The notes under the pieces were generated by a model that saw only the letters and a list, made by a program, of their open reading frames with translations, had not been told where the DNA came from and did no database searches. Position numbers and translations under genes: made by a program. This document shows positions 1 to 11,632 of a stretch of DNA of 64,000 nt, piece after piece. Position 1 is the first letter of the stretch; every line of letters begins with the position of its first letter. Origin of the DNA: Pegoplata infirma (taxonomy: Eukaryota; Arthropoda; Insecta; Diptera; Anthomyiidae); contig OY992539.1 of NCBI GenBank assembly GCA_963921195.1, forward strand, positions 207,445,035 to 207,509,034, read 5' to 3'.

Positions 1-446
1 GTAAAGAGAATTTTTTTCATAATTTATTAAATCTTTATGGATTGAGAAAAAGTTAAAAAACTGAAAAAAAATTATATTTTTTTAATTAAAAAAAATGTTT
101 GGTGTAAGCAGACCAAGATTTTAAGACATTTTTGATTTTTAGTAACCCTTAAAATATGCTACATATTTTTTTTAATGGTTTTTGCAAGCAGGATGAGTTT
201 TTCAGATTTTTTTTGACACCCTTTAAATATTTTACTGGAAAATAAAAAATATTTTTTATCAAATAGAAATTGTTGTAATAAACAGGTCAAGTTTTTCAGA
301 TTTGATTTTTTTTTATGATACAGAATTTGGAAATTTTTATGTAGAAAGAATGCCTCAGGATCTCAGAATATTTCTAAGAATCTGAGACATTTTCTTTAAG
401 AAAAATGTTGAATCTAAGAATTTGTTCGCAGAAAATACTATTTAAG
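1..446. other. AT-rich gene-free stretch with decayed satellite
   Basis: No coding frame is credible here. Positions 340-430 hold phrases such as 'aagaatctgagacatttt' and 'aagaaaaatg', which are degenerate units of the 35-bp satellite that forms intact arrays at 29.5-49.7 kb. One copy of the CCTTAAAGTATGC-like motif lies at 146-163. Confidence 0.6.
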
Positions 447-982
447 TATTACCAAGTGAGAGTGTTAAATTCTGCTGTGCCGAATCTTTTATACCCTCCA
501 AAATGTAAAAAAAATTAAAAAAAAAATTGTCAGGAGCGTTTTTTTGGGGGGGAGGAGGGCTATTGGGTCAGTTGGGGACGCTGAAAGCACCTTCCTATCG
601 CGATACATATACCAAATGTTTCATTTATTTAACAAAAATACAAAAAAACATGTAAAAAAAAAAGTGTATTTTTCAGAGGTTGGTTCAGTTCTTAAAGGGG
701 AAACTTTTTTCCCCCTAGTCCGATTTTGCCCATTTCCGAAAATAACCTGCCCAGGACCGTAAGACATATTCGTGCCAAATTTCAGGAAGATAGCTCTTTT
801 ATTTTGGACTGCATCCTGCCATCTACAGACAGACGGACAGACGGACATTCACAGAATGTCTTAGAATCGATCATGGATCAATAATTTATATACTTTATGG
901 GGTTCCCGACCGATAATTCTATGTGTTACAAACGGAATGACAAAGTGAGTGTACCCGCATACTGTGGTTGGAGGGTATAAAA
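447..982 (+). repeat. Dispersed fly repeat, subfamily 1 (copy A)
   Basis: The copy begins near 'caagtgagagtgttaaattc', passes a G-rich tract, a block ending in the ACAGACAGACGG tract, the ATACTTTATGGGG block and 'aaacggaatgacaaagtgag', and ends with 'tggttggagggtataaaa'. The same order of blocks recurs at 10253-11047 and, reversed, at 26530-27110 and 61333-61770. No intact ORF is present, so it looks like a non-autonomous transposable element. The superfamily was not resolved. Confidence 0.75.
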
Positions 983-1960
983 AGAATATTTTTTGATATG
1001 AAAAGGGTTTTAGATTCTGAAAAGACAAATATGTTGTAAATCAGGGGGGGGGGGGGGGTACTTCCCCCACGAACAGCTAAAAATTCCTGCACTGGTTATA
1101 AGGTTTTTTTTTACTTTTCTGCATATGTCTTTTAACCCAACAGTTAACTATAAACAATATACAAAAAATACAGCGTACATTTAGGCGCTTGCTAAAAATA
1201 TGAAGGAATATGTAGTTTGATGTACTAAGAACATGAAATTTTGTTATTGTTAAATTGAATATATTTTCATTTTGTCTTAAATTTCTTAACATAAAATTTT
1301 TAAAAAATTCTTAGTAAATTAGTAATGCCCCTTAATATATGCTATTATTTTTAAAATTTAAATTAAATGTCTTTTCCTTTTCTAAAAATAAGTATTTCTA
1401 ACCAAAGTTTCCTAATTATAGCTCTTTAAATTTATTTATTAACTTTTTATTGCCATAAATATCAAAGAAACAATTTTTTCAAATAATATAAATTATTCTT
1501 TTTTCTTCAAATTTAAAATTCCTTTAACATTGAGTAATAATTTCTTACCCACTCAAATTCTGACTTAAATTATTTGACATTTCCTTTTACTAACAAAAAA
1601 AAAACAGAAAAACACAAAAATCATCATAAAAATGTTAAGAATTTCAATAAATTTCTGATGACAATTTAATGACACGTTAGCTGGTGGTCTACCTAAAATG
1701 ACAGTTTTCAACTATATATAGGTACCATTTGGATACACCTACATTTAACCTCAACAGAGGTATATGTATTAAAAGTTTTTGTTTAATTTGAAAAAAATAA
1801 AAAAAAATATGAGAGACAGAAAAAAAATGTCAACGTAAACATAAACCTTACTTAAAAATCACTTTTGTCATTAATTTTTCATTTGAATGGTGAACAACTA
1901 AAGTTATTTTTGCTGTTTTTTTTAGTGATGGATATCAACTAAAACAGTGGAGGGCAAATT
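983..1960. other. Gene-free AT-rich stretch with a poly-G run
   Basis: A run of about 16 G residues lies near 1043-1059 and one weak copy of the CCTTAAAGTATGC-like motif at 1328-1345. Nothing else is recognised; short frames here are chance openings in AT-rich DNA. Confidence 0.5.
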
Positions 1961-1974
1961 ATACAGTCCAGGTT

Positions 1975-2095
1975 AAAATTTGTACAAGTGGTATAAAAGT
2001 TCCCTTCCCCCCGAAGAACTTGATCAATCCCTGAAATACCCCATTTTCACAGTTTATTTTTTGGAATTTTATTAAACAAATGATACATTTCAAAA
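1975..2095 (-). repeat. Fragment of dispersed fly repeat subfamily 1
   Basis: The words 'aaagttcccttccccccg', 'gaagaacttgatcaatccct' and 'ttaaacaaatgatacattt' parallel the middle part of the reversed copy at 26750-26870. Both ends are missing. Confidence 0.5.
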
Positions 2096-2334
2096 TCCAG
2101 CCTAGGAAGTTAAATTTTGTTCGCCTGGTCGTGCTTACCAAAAATAATGACAAAATTAAGCTCTTCGACTTTCAATTAAACATTTGTGAATTTTAAATGA
2201 GGGTTTTTACTCTCCAAACACTTAATCTCTGAACTTTGTAATGTAACGAAAGCTTTAAAATGAAATGTGATAGCTTTTAAGCAGTATGTCTTACAAAATA
2301 AAAATAAATATTTTTTATCTAATTTTTTAAAATA

Positions 2335-4370
2335 GGTATTTTTATTAAAAAGCATTCAAAAAGCTTTAACAATAAAAAAAGCTTTAGAAATAAAAAAAAC
2401 TTTTAAAAAAATCTTTAAAAATAAAAAAAGCCTTTTTTTAAAAAAGCCTTGATTAAAATTAAAGCATTTAAAAGTTTTTTTTATTTTTAAAGCTTTTTTT
2501 CAAAAAAGCTTTAACAATAAAAAAGCTTTACAAAATAAAAAAGCTTTTAAAAAAAAACTTTAAAAATATAAAAGCTTTTAAAAAATGCCTTGATTAAAAT
2601 TAAAGCATTTTTTTTAAAGGACGAGCTTCGTGTTTTTTTTGTGTTTTTTTTTGTAATACTGGGAATATATTAAACTTGAAATCTTCCAATTTTTGCCCAT
2701 CATTGCTTATTTTAACTGGGCGTTGAACATTTACAGAACAGCAACGACAATAAGAAGAATACATAGCAATAATAACAAAATACTGACCAAACAGGCGTAT
2801 AATTTTTTTTTTTAAACGTCAGGAGGTCTTTTGATTAAAAAGCTTTTAAAATAAAAAATCTTTTGCAAAAAGCTTTAATAAAGGCTTTTGAAAAAAGCTT
2901 TTAAAATAAAAAATCTTTTGAAAAAAGCTGTAACAATAAAAAAGCTTTTGAAAAAAGCTTTAAAATATTTTTTTTTTTAAAAGGTTTAAAAATATAAAAA
3001 GCTTTTGCAAAAAGCTTTAATAAAGGCTTTTGAAAAAAAGCTTTAAAAATAAAAAAATATTTTGAAAAAAGCTGTAACAATAAAAAAGCTTTTGAAAAAA
3101 CTTTAAAAATAAAAAACCTTTTGAAAAAAGCTTTAAAAATTAAAAAAAAAAAAATTTAAAAAGCTTTAATCAAAGCATATTTTTTTAAGGACATTCTTCG
3201 TGTACTTTTTTGATTGTTTTATTATAATACCAAGGATATATGAAATTCAGAATTTTTGCCCCTCACTGCTTATTTGAACTGGGCATTGAACATTTACAAA
3301 ACAGCAACGACAATTAGAAGAATATATAGCAATAATAACAAAATACTGACCAAATAGGCGTATAAAATAGTTAGATAGATAGGCTTTTGAAAAAGCTTTT
3401 AACATAAAAAAGCTTTTGAAAAAAGCTGAAACAATAAAAAAGATTTTGAAAAAAGCTTTAAAAATAAAAAAAAAAATTGAAAAAACTTAAAAAATAAAAA
3501 AGCTTTTGAAAAGAGCTTTAACCCTAGGATGTTCAGGGAAAAAAAAGTCACAAACGTAACAACTAGGTCTGCGTAGACCTATTGTGATTTGTAGGGGTTT
3601 ACATAAGCAGAAATCCTAAAAGTGTGTGTAAATATGTTTGTACGTTCTGCATACACATTCTTAGCACAAAAAACTAAAAAAAAAATTCAATCGCATGCCA
3701 CACCATTCAAATAACTTTTAGGTCTGACTAGACCTTGGCAAGCATGAAAACTATGTCTGCGCAGACCTATATTTTTGTTCGGTTTTGGACCAAAATTTGA
3801 ACCTAGCCAAGTAAGTGAAAACGTACGCGAATTTCATAAAATTGAACGTCAATGAGTTTGTACTGTCCCCTTACACATTTTACGAGCACAAAAGACAAAA
3901 CTAATTTCAATAACATGCCTTACCATTCATTCAAATTCATAGGTCTGCACAGACATAGTTTGTACGTTTATAAAAACATATAAGCAGTCTGACGTTGAGC
4001 TAAGTTTGTTCTCAAGACCCGATTCTAGGAAGTCATAAACGGATTCGTCTCTAAAACGAAAAACAATAAATTTATACGCAGTTTATTACGCAAAAGGTCT
4101 GCTCAGACCTGGTTGAACCTCCTAGGGTTAAAAACAAAAAGTTTTTTTTTAAAAAAGCTTTAATAAAAGCATATTTTTTAAAGGTCATGCTTCGTGTAAT
4201 CTTTTAAATGTTTTATTGTAATACTGGGGATATATGAAATTCCGAATCTACCTATTTTTGCCCCTCACTGCTTATTTGAACTGGGCGTTGAACATTTACA
4301 GAACAGCAACGACAATGACAAGAATACATAGCAATAATAACAAAATACTGACCAAACAGGCGTATAAAAT
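2335..4370. repeat. Composite AAGCTT-rich tandem repeat with three copies of a ~190-bp block
   Basis: Runs of AAAAAGCTTT and AAAGCTTTTG words occupy 2335-2600, 2830-3180, 3385-3520 and 4135-4165. Each long run is followed by a block of about 190 bp that begins near 'acgagcttcgtgt' and ends with 'gaccaaacaggcgtataa' (about 2620-2812, 3187-3365 and 4182-4370). This makes a higher-order repeat of A/T-rich array plus unique block. The third repeat is lengthened by the piggyBac-like insertion at 3523-4127. Confidence 0.75.
3523..4127. mobile_element. piggyBac-like MITE with TTAA target duplications
   Basis: The element is flanked by TTAA at 3519-3522 and 4128-4131. Its ends are inverted copies, CCCTAGGATGTTCA on the left and the reverse complement of TGAACCTCCTAGGG on the right. 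TTAA duplication plus CCCTAG termini are diagnostic of the piggyBac superfamily. At 605 bp it has no transposase. Inside are five palindromes of the type AGGTCTGCNCAGACCT (near 3564, 3719, 3752, 3940 and 4095) and two related sub-blocks containing 'accattca'. It interrupts the AAGCTT composite repeat, so it is younger than that repeat. Confidence 0.85.
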
Positions 4371-4496
4371 AGTTTTTTAAACGTCAACTAACAGAAATTT
4401 ACAATAAAAAATAAATTACTACATAATGAATTTTATAAATGTTTATATATGAAAAGAATGTACAGAAAAGTGTTTTTAGAAATTATATAGAATATA

Positions 4497-4955
4497 CACA
4501 CAAAAAAAAACTTTGTCAAATTACTAAAAAAAAGTCTCGTAATCCCAATTTACCAATGTTTGACAGATTTCCTTGATTTTTTAACAAAAAATGTTCGATA
4601 AAAATTTAATTTTTTTTTTTGTTTTTTTTTACAAATTTCCAAGATAATTTTACAAACAAAATCTTGTAAATTAACAAGAATTCCTTAAAAGCTTTAGTTC
4701 GCCAAATAAGCTGTAAATGAACAATTTTATTGGTAAAAAGCTTGTAAATTACAAAAAAGCTCATAACTTTTACTAGGAATTCTCGTAAAATAGGAGGTAG
4801 CAAAAAATCGATAATTCCTTGTATGTTTTATGGCGTCGAAAAAGTTGCTAATTTACAATTTTATTGGTAAAAAGCTTGTAAAATTACAAAATTATTGGTA
4901 AAAAGCTTGCAACGTTACTGAGAATTCTTGCCAAACAGGAGGTAGAAAAAAATTT
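4497..4955. mobile_element. TA-flanked MITE, CACWCAAAAAAAA family, short copy
   Basis: It begins after TA with CACACAAAAAAAAACTTTG and contains the recurring words 'ggtaaaaagcttgtaaa', 'attcttgccaaacaggaggt' and 'tgtaaatttacaatttt', as in the copies at 25649-26141 and 26416-27490. The right end is worn and its coordinate is approximate. Confidence 0.55.
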
Positions 4956-5133
4956 TAACTTTCAACAATGAAAGATAAATTGTGGCACAGATTAGATTGT
5001 GAAATCCATCTTTAAAAAAATGACTCCAAATTTATATAAAATCTTTAAAAATTTTGTAAAAACAATTTCTGGTTAATCTTTATGGATAAATGTGTTTATG
5101 GTTTGCAAGTGTTTTCATTTTTATATACGCGTA

Positions 5134-7354
5134 CACTCAAAAAAAAAAGTTTGTAAAATTACAAGCAAAAGGTCTTGTAATTCTATTTTACTAATATTTT
5201 TGTCTATTTACAAAAATTCTTGTATTTTTAATAAAACAAAAACTACCGTGCGCTTTGTAATTTTACTATAATATGTTGGTAAATTTATTTAACAATTTTT
5301 TTTAGGTAAATTAACAAAAAAAATAATTATTTTACAAATTAAAAAAAAATTACAAGGTGTTTAGTTGTTTTACACAAGAAAATTGTAATTGTACAACAAC
5401 ATTTTATTTGATAGTATTTAGTCTTTCTACCAAAAAATGTTTTATTACAAACAATTTTTTTTCAAGACTTTTTAGTTTACAAGGTTTTCAGTATTTTGAC
5501 ACAAAAAAATTTAATTAAACAAAAATTTGTATTGAAAAATAATTATGCAACAATAGGAGAAGCAAAAATTTTCTAAGTCCATATTTTGTTAAAAATTATT
5601 TTTTATAAATAAAAAATTTCATAAAAAAATTTTGAAAATTTTTTAAGTTCCGGATACAAACATTTTTCAATTAGTTGTAAGCTTTATCAAAAAAATTGAA
5701 TATCAAGACAATTTTTTGGTAACTTGCTTTACACAGAAAAAAATAAAAAAAAAATATTTGAGTAAATTTTTAATACTATTGAGTAAAAAAATACTCAATT
5801 TTGCACCAGTAAACGATTTAATAGTATTGAGTAAATTTTTAATAAAAATTTATTAAATGTTTGAAAAAAAATTTGAGTAAATTTTTAATTGACACAATTA
5901 AAAATTTACTCAAAATTTGTCTATTTATTTTTTTAAAAAGTTTAAAAATGTTTTAATATTTTTTACAAAAAATAACAAAAAACTTGTTTTTTTTCAAACT
6001 TTACCAAACATATTTATGTCTCAAAAACATAAGAAAATTTTATGAAGACGATTACAAACTTTCATATACACATACAAAAAACTATAAACTAAACGAGAAT
6101 TCAAAAAACTATGAGAGTTAAAAAAAAAATTAAAAAAACTATTAAATTTTTATTAAATTATTTACTAAAATTGTTTTTAAAATTTTTGAGTAAATTTTTA
6201 ATTGCGTCAATTAAAAAATTACTCAACTTTTGTTTTTAAATTTAAACAAGTGATTACTCAAATTTGTTTTCTTCATATTTTTTTCTGTGTAAGTAAAATA
6301 CCACAATTTTTATATGTTTTTACTATATTATTGTTCTAGTTTTTTTGTTTGTATTTTTACCATTTTTTGGTAATTTTACCATATTTTTTTGGTACTTTTT
6401 TTTAAATCTGGCACTAAAATGTCAATCAAAAGCTGTCAATTATGAAAAATTAAGTTTTTTTCTTATTTTATCAGGTACTTAAACGTCCAATCTACAATAT
6501 CCAAAGTTTTTTTTATAATTTTTTAAAAATACTTGCTAAAATAATTAAAAATTCGAAATAAAAGGTAATTTTTTTGACTAGTTTTTCTTGAAAATATAAG
6601 AAATTTCTTGTGTAGCCTCCTTCGCAATTCTCATATGTTCTACTTAAGAAAAACGAAATTCCGAAAAAAAATAAAAAAGTGCCGTGTTATACTCTAAAAA
6701 GTTTGTTAAAAGTGTTCAAGTGAAAAAAAAAAATCATTTCAGGTTGTTAAAGTGCTACCCCAGCTGCCGAAGAAGAAAAAATAAGATGCACCAATGGAAA
6801 AAACCTTTAAATTTACAAAACCAATATGTAAATATACCAAATTTTTTGTAAATTTTCAAAACAAATATGAAAGTTTAGAAAACAAAATTGTATACTTACA
6901 GAAAAAGTTGTGATTTTACAAAAATGAAGTAGAAAATACAAAAACAATATTGTAAATTTACAAATTATTTGGTTAAACTACTGTTTTTACGGCAAAAAAA
7001 TAAGAAAAAATGGTATATTTACAATAAAAATTTTAAATTTACCACTTTTTACTGTAAATATACAAGTTTTTTGCCATAAAAAACTGTAGTTAAACCAAAC
7101 ATTTTGTAAATCTACAATTTTATTTTTTGATTTTCTACTTTATTTCGTAAATTTACAACTTTTTTGTAAGTCTACAATAATATTTTACAAAAAAATTGTA
7201 AATTTACACTTTCTCCCCGTAATTTTTTTGTTAAATCAATTTACAAATTATCCCCGTAACATTACGGGGATTCTTGCTAGTACATATTTTACAAAACCTG
7301 CCCCGTAAAATCACGGGGATTTTATGTCATTTTACAAACTTTTTTTTTTGAGTG
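5134..7354. mobile_element. TA-flanked non-autonomous element, copy 1 (with a nested MITE)
   Basis: Left end CACTCAAAAAAAAAAGTTTG follows TA at 5132-5133; right end CAAACTTTTTTTTTTGAGTG precedes TA at 7355-7356. The same element, without the nested insertion at 5732-6289, lies at 15772-17627. Near the right end both copies carry the hairpins 'ccccgtaacattacgggg' and 'ccccgtaaaatcacgggg'. No transposase frame is visible. A TA duplication suits Tc1/mariner-like mobilisation, which is inference. Confidence 0.8.
5732..6289. mobile_element. Nested TA-flanked MITE (CACAG...CTGTG)
   Basis: Ends CACAGAAAAAAA and TTTTTTTCTGTG are inverted copies flanked by TA at 5730-5731 and 6290-6291. The sister element at 15772-17627 shows the empty site, 'gcgttaagtaaaatacc' near 16331, with a single TA. 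The 558-bp insertion is therefore read directly. The inside repeats 'gagtaaatttttaat' in both orientations. Confidence 0.85.
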
Positions 7355-7356
7355 TA

Positions 7357-7812
7357 GGAGTATGTGTTAGGGGTCTTACACTTCTGTATTTGTATGTATT
7401 TTTGTTGTTTTTTTTTGTACAAGAGCAAACGGATATGCTAACAACACCCATAAGATTTCAAACTATAGTTACAACAATTACAACAACACTTTACTAGGTA
7501 TAATTATACTCTTCGTCAAACTATTGCGCTACGGAGCTTAATCAGTTTATTGATGTAATGGTAACATTATAAGAAATGGCACTGAGCTCGAATTTAAAAC
7601 TTTTTTACATTTTCAGATTCTCAGATTATTCCGAGATATTTTTTTAGAATTTTGAGACATTTTTTAATAAAAATTTTAAGAATTTTTTCTAATAGAAAAT
7701 TTATCAGTTTCTGAGATATTTTTCCTAAAAAATAAATAAAACTGTGATATCAAATTAAGGTCAGCGAGTTCGTCTTGGCCAATAGATCAACATCCCCTCT
7801 GGGGGATATAAG
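7357..7812. other. Gene-free stretch with decayed satellite
   Basis: Positions about 7600-7740 contain 'cagattctcagattattccgagatatttttt'-type degenerate satellite units, recognisable from the tctcaga/tctgaga and ttttct/agaaaa words. The rest holds no recognised feature. Confidence 0.5.
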
Positions 7813-7814
7813 TA

Positions 7815-8044
7815 CACCCAAAAAAAAACGTGGGTATTCAATACTAAAAATTTAACTAAATTTTAGTCCAAAAGGACCTAGTGTAGAAATTGGTAACCAA
7901 TACTAAAATTTTTTACTAAAATGATTGAAAACCAGTAAAAATTACTAATTTTAGTACTTTGAAGATACTAAAATTAGTAAATAAGTAGTAGATTTTGGTA
8001 CAAAAGCACTTACTAAACCTTTTACTGTAGAATTATTTTGAGTG
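7815..8044. mobile_element. Short TA-flanked MITE
   Basis: Ends CACCCAAAAAAAAACGTG and the reverse complement of TTATTTTGAGTG are bordered by TA at 7813-7814 and 8045-8046. The 230-bp inside is made of 'actaaaatttttactaaa'-like words. It is related in its ends to the 5134-7354 family. Confidence 0.65.
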
Positions 8045-8059
8045 TATATTCAAATATTT

Positions 8060-9065
8060 AAGGTGCTACGAGGGTCGATCTGGAAAATGAAATTATTTAC
8101 AGAAAATTTTCAGAAAAGTTTTTAAAAATATTTCTTAGTCGATTTTTTCTAAGTTCAAACAATAAAAATTTAAAAAATAATGGTCCAATTTCATATTCAG
8201 TTATCCACAAATTTTTCCAACGACTCAAATAAAAACAATTATTTTTTAAATATCGTAGAAGAAATTTTAATTTTTTGACCCCGAATTCTTTGGACCACAA
8301 ATTTTTTTGTAAACAAAGAAAAGATTTTAGTGTTTACTAATTTTAGTACACCCAAGTAATGAGATGTGAAGATAATTAAACGTTTTCTTTGTTTACAAAA
8401 AATTAGGGATGTCGCGAATATTCGTCACTATTCGGTATTCGGCATGCTCTTTTGAATATTCGGTTAAATAAATATTCGGTAACAGTTTGCCGAATATTCG
8501 GCAAAATTTAAATTAGTTAAAAAAAACACTTTTTATTAACGTTTGACTCTTGTTTTGTAGTCATTTCAGTATGTTTTTATACAAAAAAACTTGAGCACTT
8601 GATTAAAACTCGAATTGTTAAGGTAACAGAAAAAATAGTATCAAAAACAGCGTTGTTGTCTTTTAGTCAGTACATTTTTTTTTTAATTTTTTACATAGGT
8701 AAAATACAGCCGTATGAATAATTAAATTATTCGGCAATATTCGTATTCGGTTCAAACCGAATACCGAATAGTAAATATTCGGTAAACTGCCGAATACACT
8801 ATTCGCGACATCCCTACAAAAAATTGGTGGTCCAAAGAATTGAATGTCAAAAAATGCGGATTTTTTCTACTGTAATTAAAAATTTTAATTTTTGTTTGAG
8901 TCAATCGAAAAATTTGCTGATAACTGGCTCTACACTATTGGACCATTTCTGAAATTTTTTAATGTTTGAGCTTGGAAAAAATGGATTTAAAAATATTTCT
9001 AAAAAATTTTCTAAACAAGATCTAATTATTTCAATTTCCATTTCGACTCCTGAAGCATATTTAAT
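8060..9065. mobile_element. Old fold-back element, interrupted by a hAT-like MITE
   Basis: The arm at about 8075-8310 ('tttacagaaaattttcagaaaag' region, 'gaattctttggaccacaa') is repeated in reverse at about 8820-9060 ('ggtggtccaaagaattgaatg', 'aatatttctaaaaaattttc'). The arms are roughly 230 bp and diverged. The element at 8404-8816 is nested between them. No ORF is present. Confidence 0.7.
8404..8816. mobile_element. hAT-like palindromic MITE with perfect 8-bp target duplication
   Basis: The termini TAGGGATGTCGCGAATA and the reverse complement of ATTCGCGACATCCCTA are bordered by CAAAAAAT at 8396-8403 and again at 8817-8824. An 8-bp duplication with TAGGG ends fits the hAT superfamily. The interior is a long imperfect palindrome of CCGAATA / TATTCGG words. 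At 413 bp it is non-autonomous. Confidence 0.88.
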
Positions 9066-9576
9066 ATTTACTCAATCTAGTCGCCATTAAGCTTAAATTA
9101 AAGCTAGTTAAATTACCTACACAGCACTTTTTACAAAAATATTATTTTTAAAATACTTGTTTGATAATAATTAGGTCTATTATTGTTGTATTTGTCGTTA
9201 ACGAATTAAATTTACTAAGTAGGCGTACGTAGACTTTTGTCGGCTACTGTATAGAACCTCTTTCAGGCTGCACAAAAGATAATTTTAGTCGCTGTTTATA
9301 GGGCCTCTTTAATCTAATTTAATTTAGGGTATAATATAGTCAACCTGGATTGACTTTATATTTTCTAACTTGTTTCACATAAAGTAGTGAACACAATTTT
9401 AATGTTTTTTTTTTTTGGTTTAAACTTTTGTTAGTACAATAAAAGGAAATACTCATACATGTCAGCAGAAAGGAACAAAAAAATATAAAATATTTTAAAC
9501 AAAATGAAATTTATTATATGGGTAAGTCCATGAATTGAAAAAAAAAAAACTGAAAATGTTAGAAAAAATTAGTGAA
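9066..9576. other. Gene-free AT-rich stretch
   Basis: I see no ORF, no structured RNA and no clear repeat here. Confidence 0.4.
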
Positions 9577-10186
9577 AACAAGTAAAAAAGTTAAATTCGG
9601 CCTTGCCGAATGTAGTGATACCCCCACAATTTCTAAAAGATTATTGCAAAAAACTTTATTTTAAAAGAAAATTATTTAAAAAATAAAAAAGTTGAGAAAA
9701 AAAAATTTCTGCGAAAAAAAAAAATTTGGTAAAAAAAAAATTCGCGATTTTTTTCTTTTTTTCTCAAAAAATATGTTCGTACTTATTTAAATACCATGTG
9801 TTCAATTTTTTGGCAAATGTCAACCAGCAGCCGAATTAAAGCATTTTGTATTTTTAGGTTATGTTGAATGTACTAAAATTTTTGAGGTGTCCTTACATTT
9901 TCATTCATAACTTTTGAGCCTCTGAACCGATATCGCTCAATACCAAACTTCTCGTGAGAACTTCCAATAAATATGTTAAGTTTCAGTCACCTCCGTGTAA
10001 TATTTTGGCCGTGATCACCATTTCCACACACAGACAGACGGACATCGCTAAAATGTCTTTAAATCGATCGGGGATTATGAATATATATACTTTATTTCGA
10101 TGAGTTACAGACCGATATTTCGATGAGTTACAAACGGAATGATAAACTTATATATACCCTCTATCACTAGAGTGGAGGGTATAAAA
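9577..10186 (+). repeat. Dispersed fly repeat, subfamily 2 (copy B)
   Basis: The copy runs from 'aacaagtaaaaaagttaaat' and 'tcggccttgccga' to the terminal inverted words 'accctctatcactagagtgg' and 'agggtataaaa'. It shares all blocks, in reverse orientation, with the copies at 52404-53001 and 60431-61027. A small duplication of 'cgatgagttaca' lies near 10100-10130. There is no intact reading frame. Confidence 0.8.
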
Positions 10187-10252
10187 AAAATATTGGTAAA
10201 AAAAAAATGTTCGACAAAAAATTGTTTAGAAAAGAATTTTAAGAAAATAACA

Positions 10253-11047
10253 AGTGAAAGTGTTAAGTTATACCCCCAAAATTTAAGAAAAACAGGTAAG
10301 AGTGTTCAATTCATCTGTGCCTATTCTTACATACCCTTTAAAATGTTAAAAAAAATCAGGGGCGTTTTTTTTTTTTGGGGGTCGTTACTCCTAATTGGGG
10401 GAGACAAATTTCCTCTCGAAATTTATGTTTAAAAATTCATTCTTATGCTTTTTTGCTTTTTGCACTAAAGAAATACAAGTTTATCATTATGTATACAATT
10501 TTTTTAATCCACGCCTACAAAAGGGGATCAGACCGAAAAAACTACATTTTCTAAAAAAACTACATTTTCTAATCTAATCTTGTTCCATAAAAGTGTTGTA
10601 TTTGTCAAACAAAAACACAAAAATCATATAAAAAATGGTATTTTTCATAGGTTGGTTTAGTTCTTCAAGGGGGGACTTTTCCCCCTGGTCCGATTTTGCT
10701 CATTTACGAACTTAACCTGCCTAGGAACATAAGACATATTCGTGCCAAATTTCGGGAGTATAGCTTTTTTATTTTGGACACGATGTCAACTACAGACGGA
10801 CAGACGGACGGACAGACGGACATAGCTAGAATGTCTTAGAATCGATAACTGCTCATAAATATATACGTCCAAATTGATATTTATTATTCGAATATCCATA
10901 CAAAATTTGTTTTATAAACCTCTTAGCCTCTTTTAACTTTTACGAATTTGAAGGATATACTTTATGGGGTCAAATACCGATATTTTGATCCGCTACACAC
11001 GGAATGACAAAGTGAGTTTACCCCCATACTGTAGTTGGAGGGTATAC
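10253..11047 (+). repeat. Dispersed fly repeat, subfamily 1 (copy C)
   Basis: Same block order as 447-982: 'caagtgaaagtgttaagtta', a G-rich tract, 'ggttggtttagttcttcaag', 'ttcgtgccaaatttcgggag', the repeated ACGGACAGACGG tract, and the end 'gtagttggagggtata'. About 100 bp of extra sequence lies near 10860-10960. Confidence 0.75.
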
Positions 11048-11217
11048 AAATTGAGTGAGGGGGGTTTGGGTGTAGTCAGCTGTCGTTGTAGGACACCTTT
11101 ATTTGTCCAACAAAGCTATAAAAACCCTGTTAAACAAAATAATGTTTTTCAGAGGTTGCTTTCGTTCTTGAAGGGGTAAATTTTATTCCCCTAATCCGTT
11201 TTTTCTGAATTACGAAC
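11048..11217 (+). repeat. Fragment of dispersed fly repeat subfamily 1
   Basis: 'ttcagaggttgctttcgttc' and 'ttcccctaatccgttttttc' match the middle of copies A and C. The ends are lost. Confidence 0.5.
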
Positions 11218-11632
11218 TTCTAAGGGAAGTATTTTAACCCTTATGTACCGATTTGCATGAAACTTAAAATATATATAAAAGCTAGATGATGTTTTCCATA
11301 TGAGAAGAAATGCTTTTTTTATTGCCTATCCAACGGTGGCATAACCTTGCAAAAATGTCGTTAAATATTTTCGTTAAATATTTTTTTCATGAAAATCTGG
11401 AAATTTTGGTGGGTATTCATGTGAAGACATAGACCTACGATATCCGTATGAATACGAAATAATCTTTATTAAATTTAAGTCGACACGTATTTTTGCTCTA
11501 GACGAATTTCCTGTTTGTTTGGGAGTTATCAAAATTTTCCCGAAGGTCTCATTGTTTCATAAGGGGACAACAAAATTTTTAAACACTGATATGACCGATA
11601 AGCCGAGACACCCTAAACTTAAAATCGTTGTT
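11218..11632. mobile_element. Truncated copy of the CTAACAAGGGAAGT MITE (type 2)
   Basis: It starts with 'ctaagggaagtattttaacc' and follows the same order as the complete copy at 57352-57928: 'ccatatgagaagaaatgc', 'gacctacgatatccgtatga', 'ttttgctctagacgaatttc' and 'gaccgataagccgagacacc'. The right terminal repeat is missing where the next repeat begins. Confidence 0.7.
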
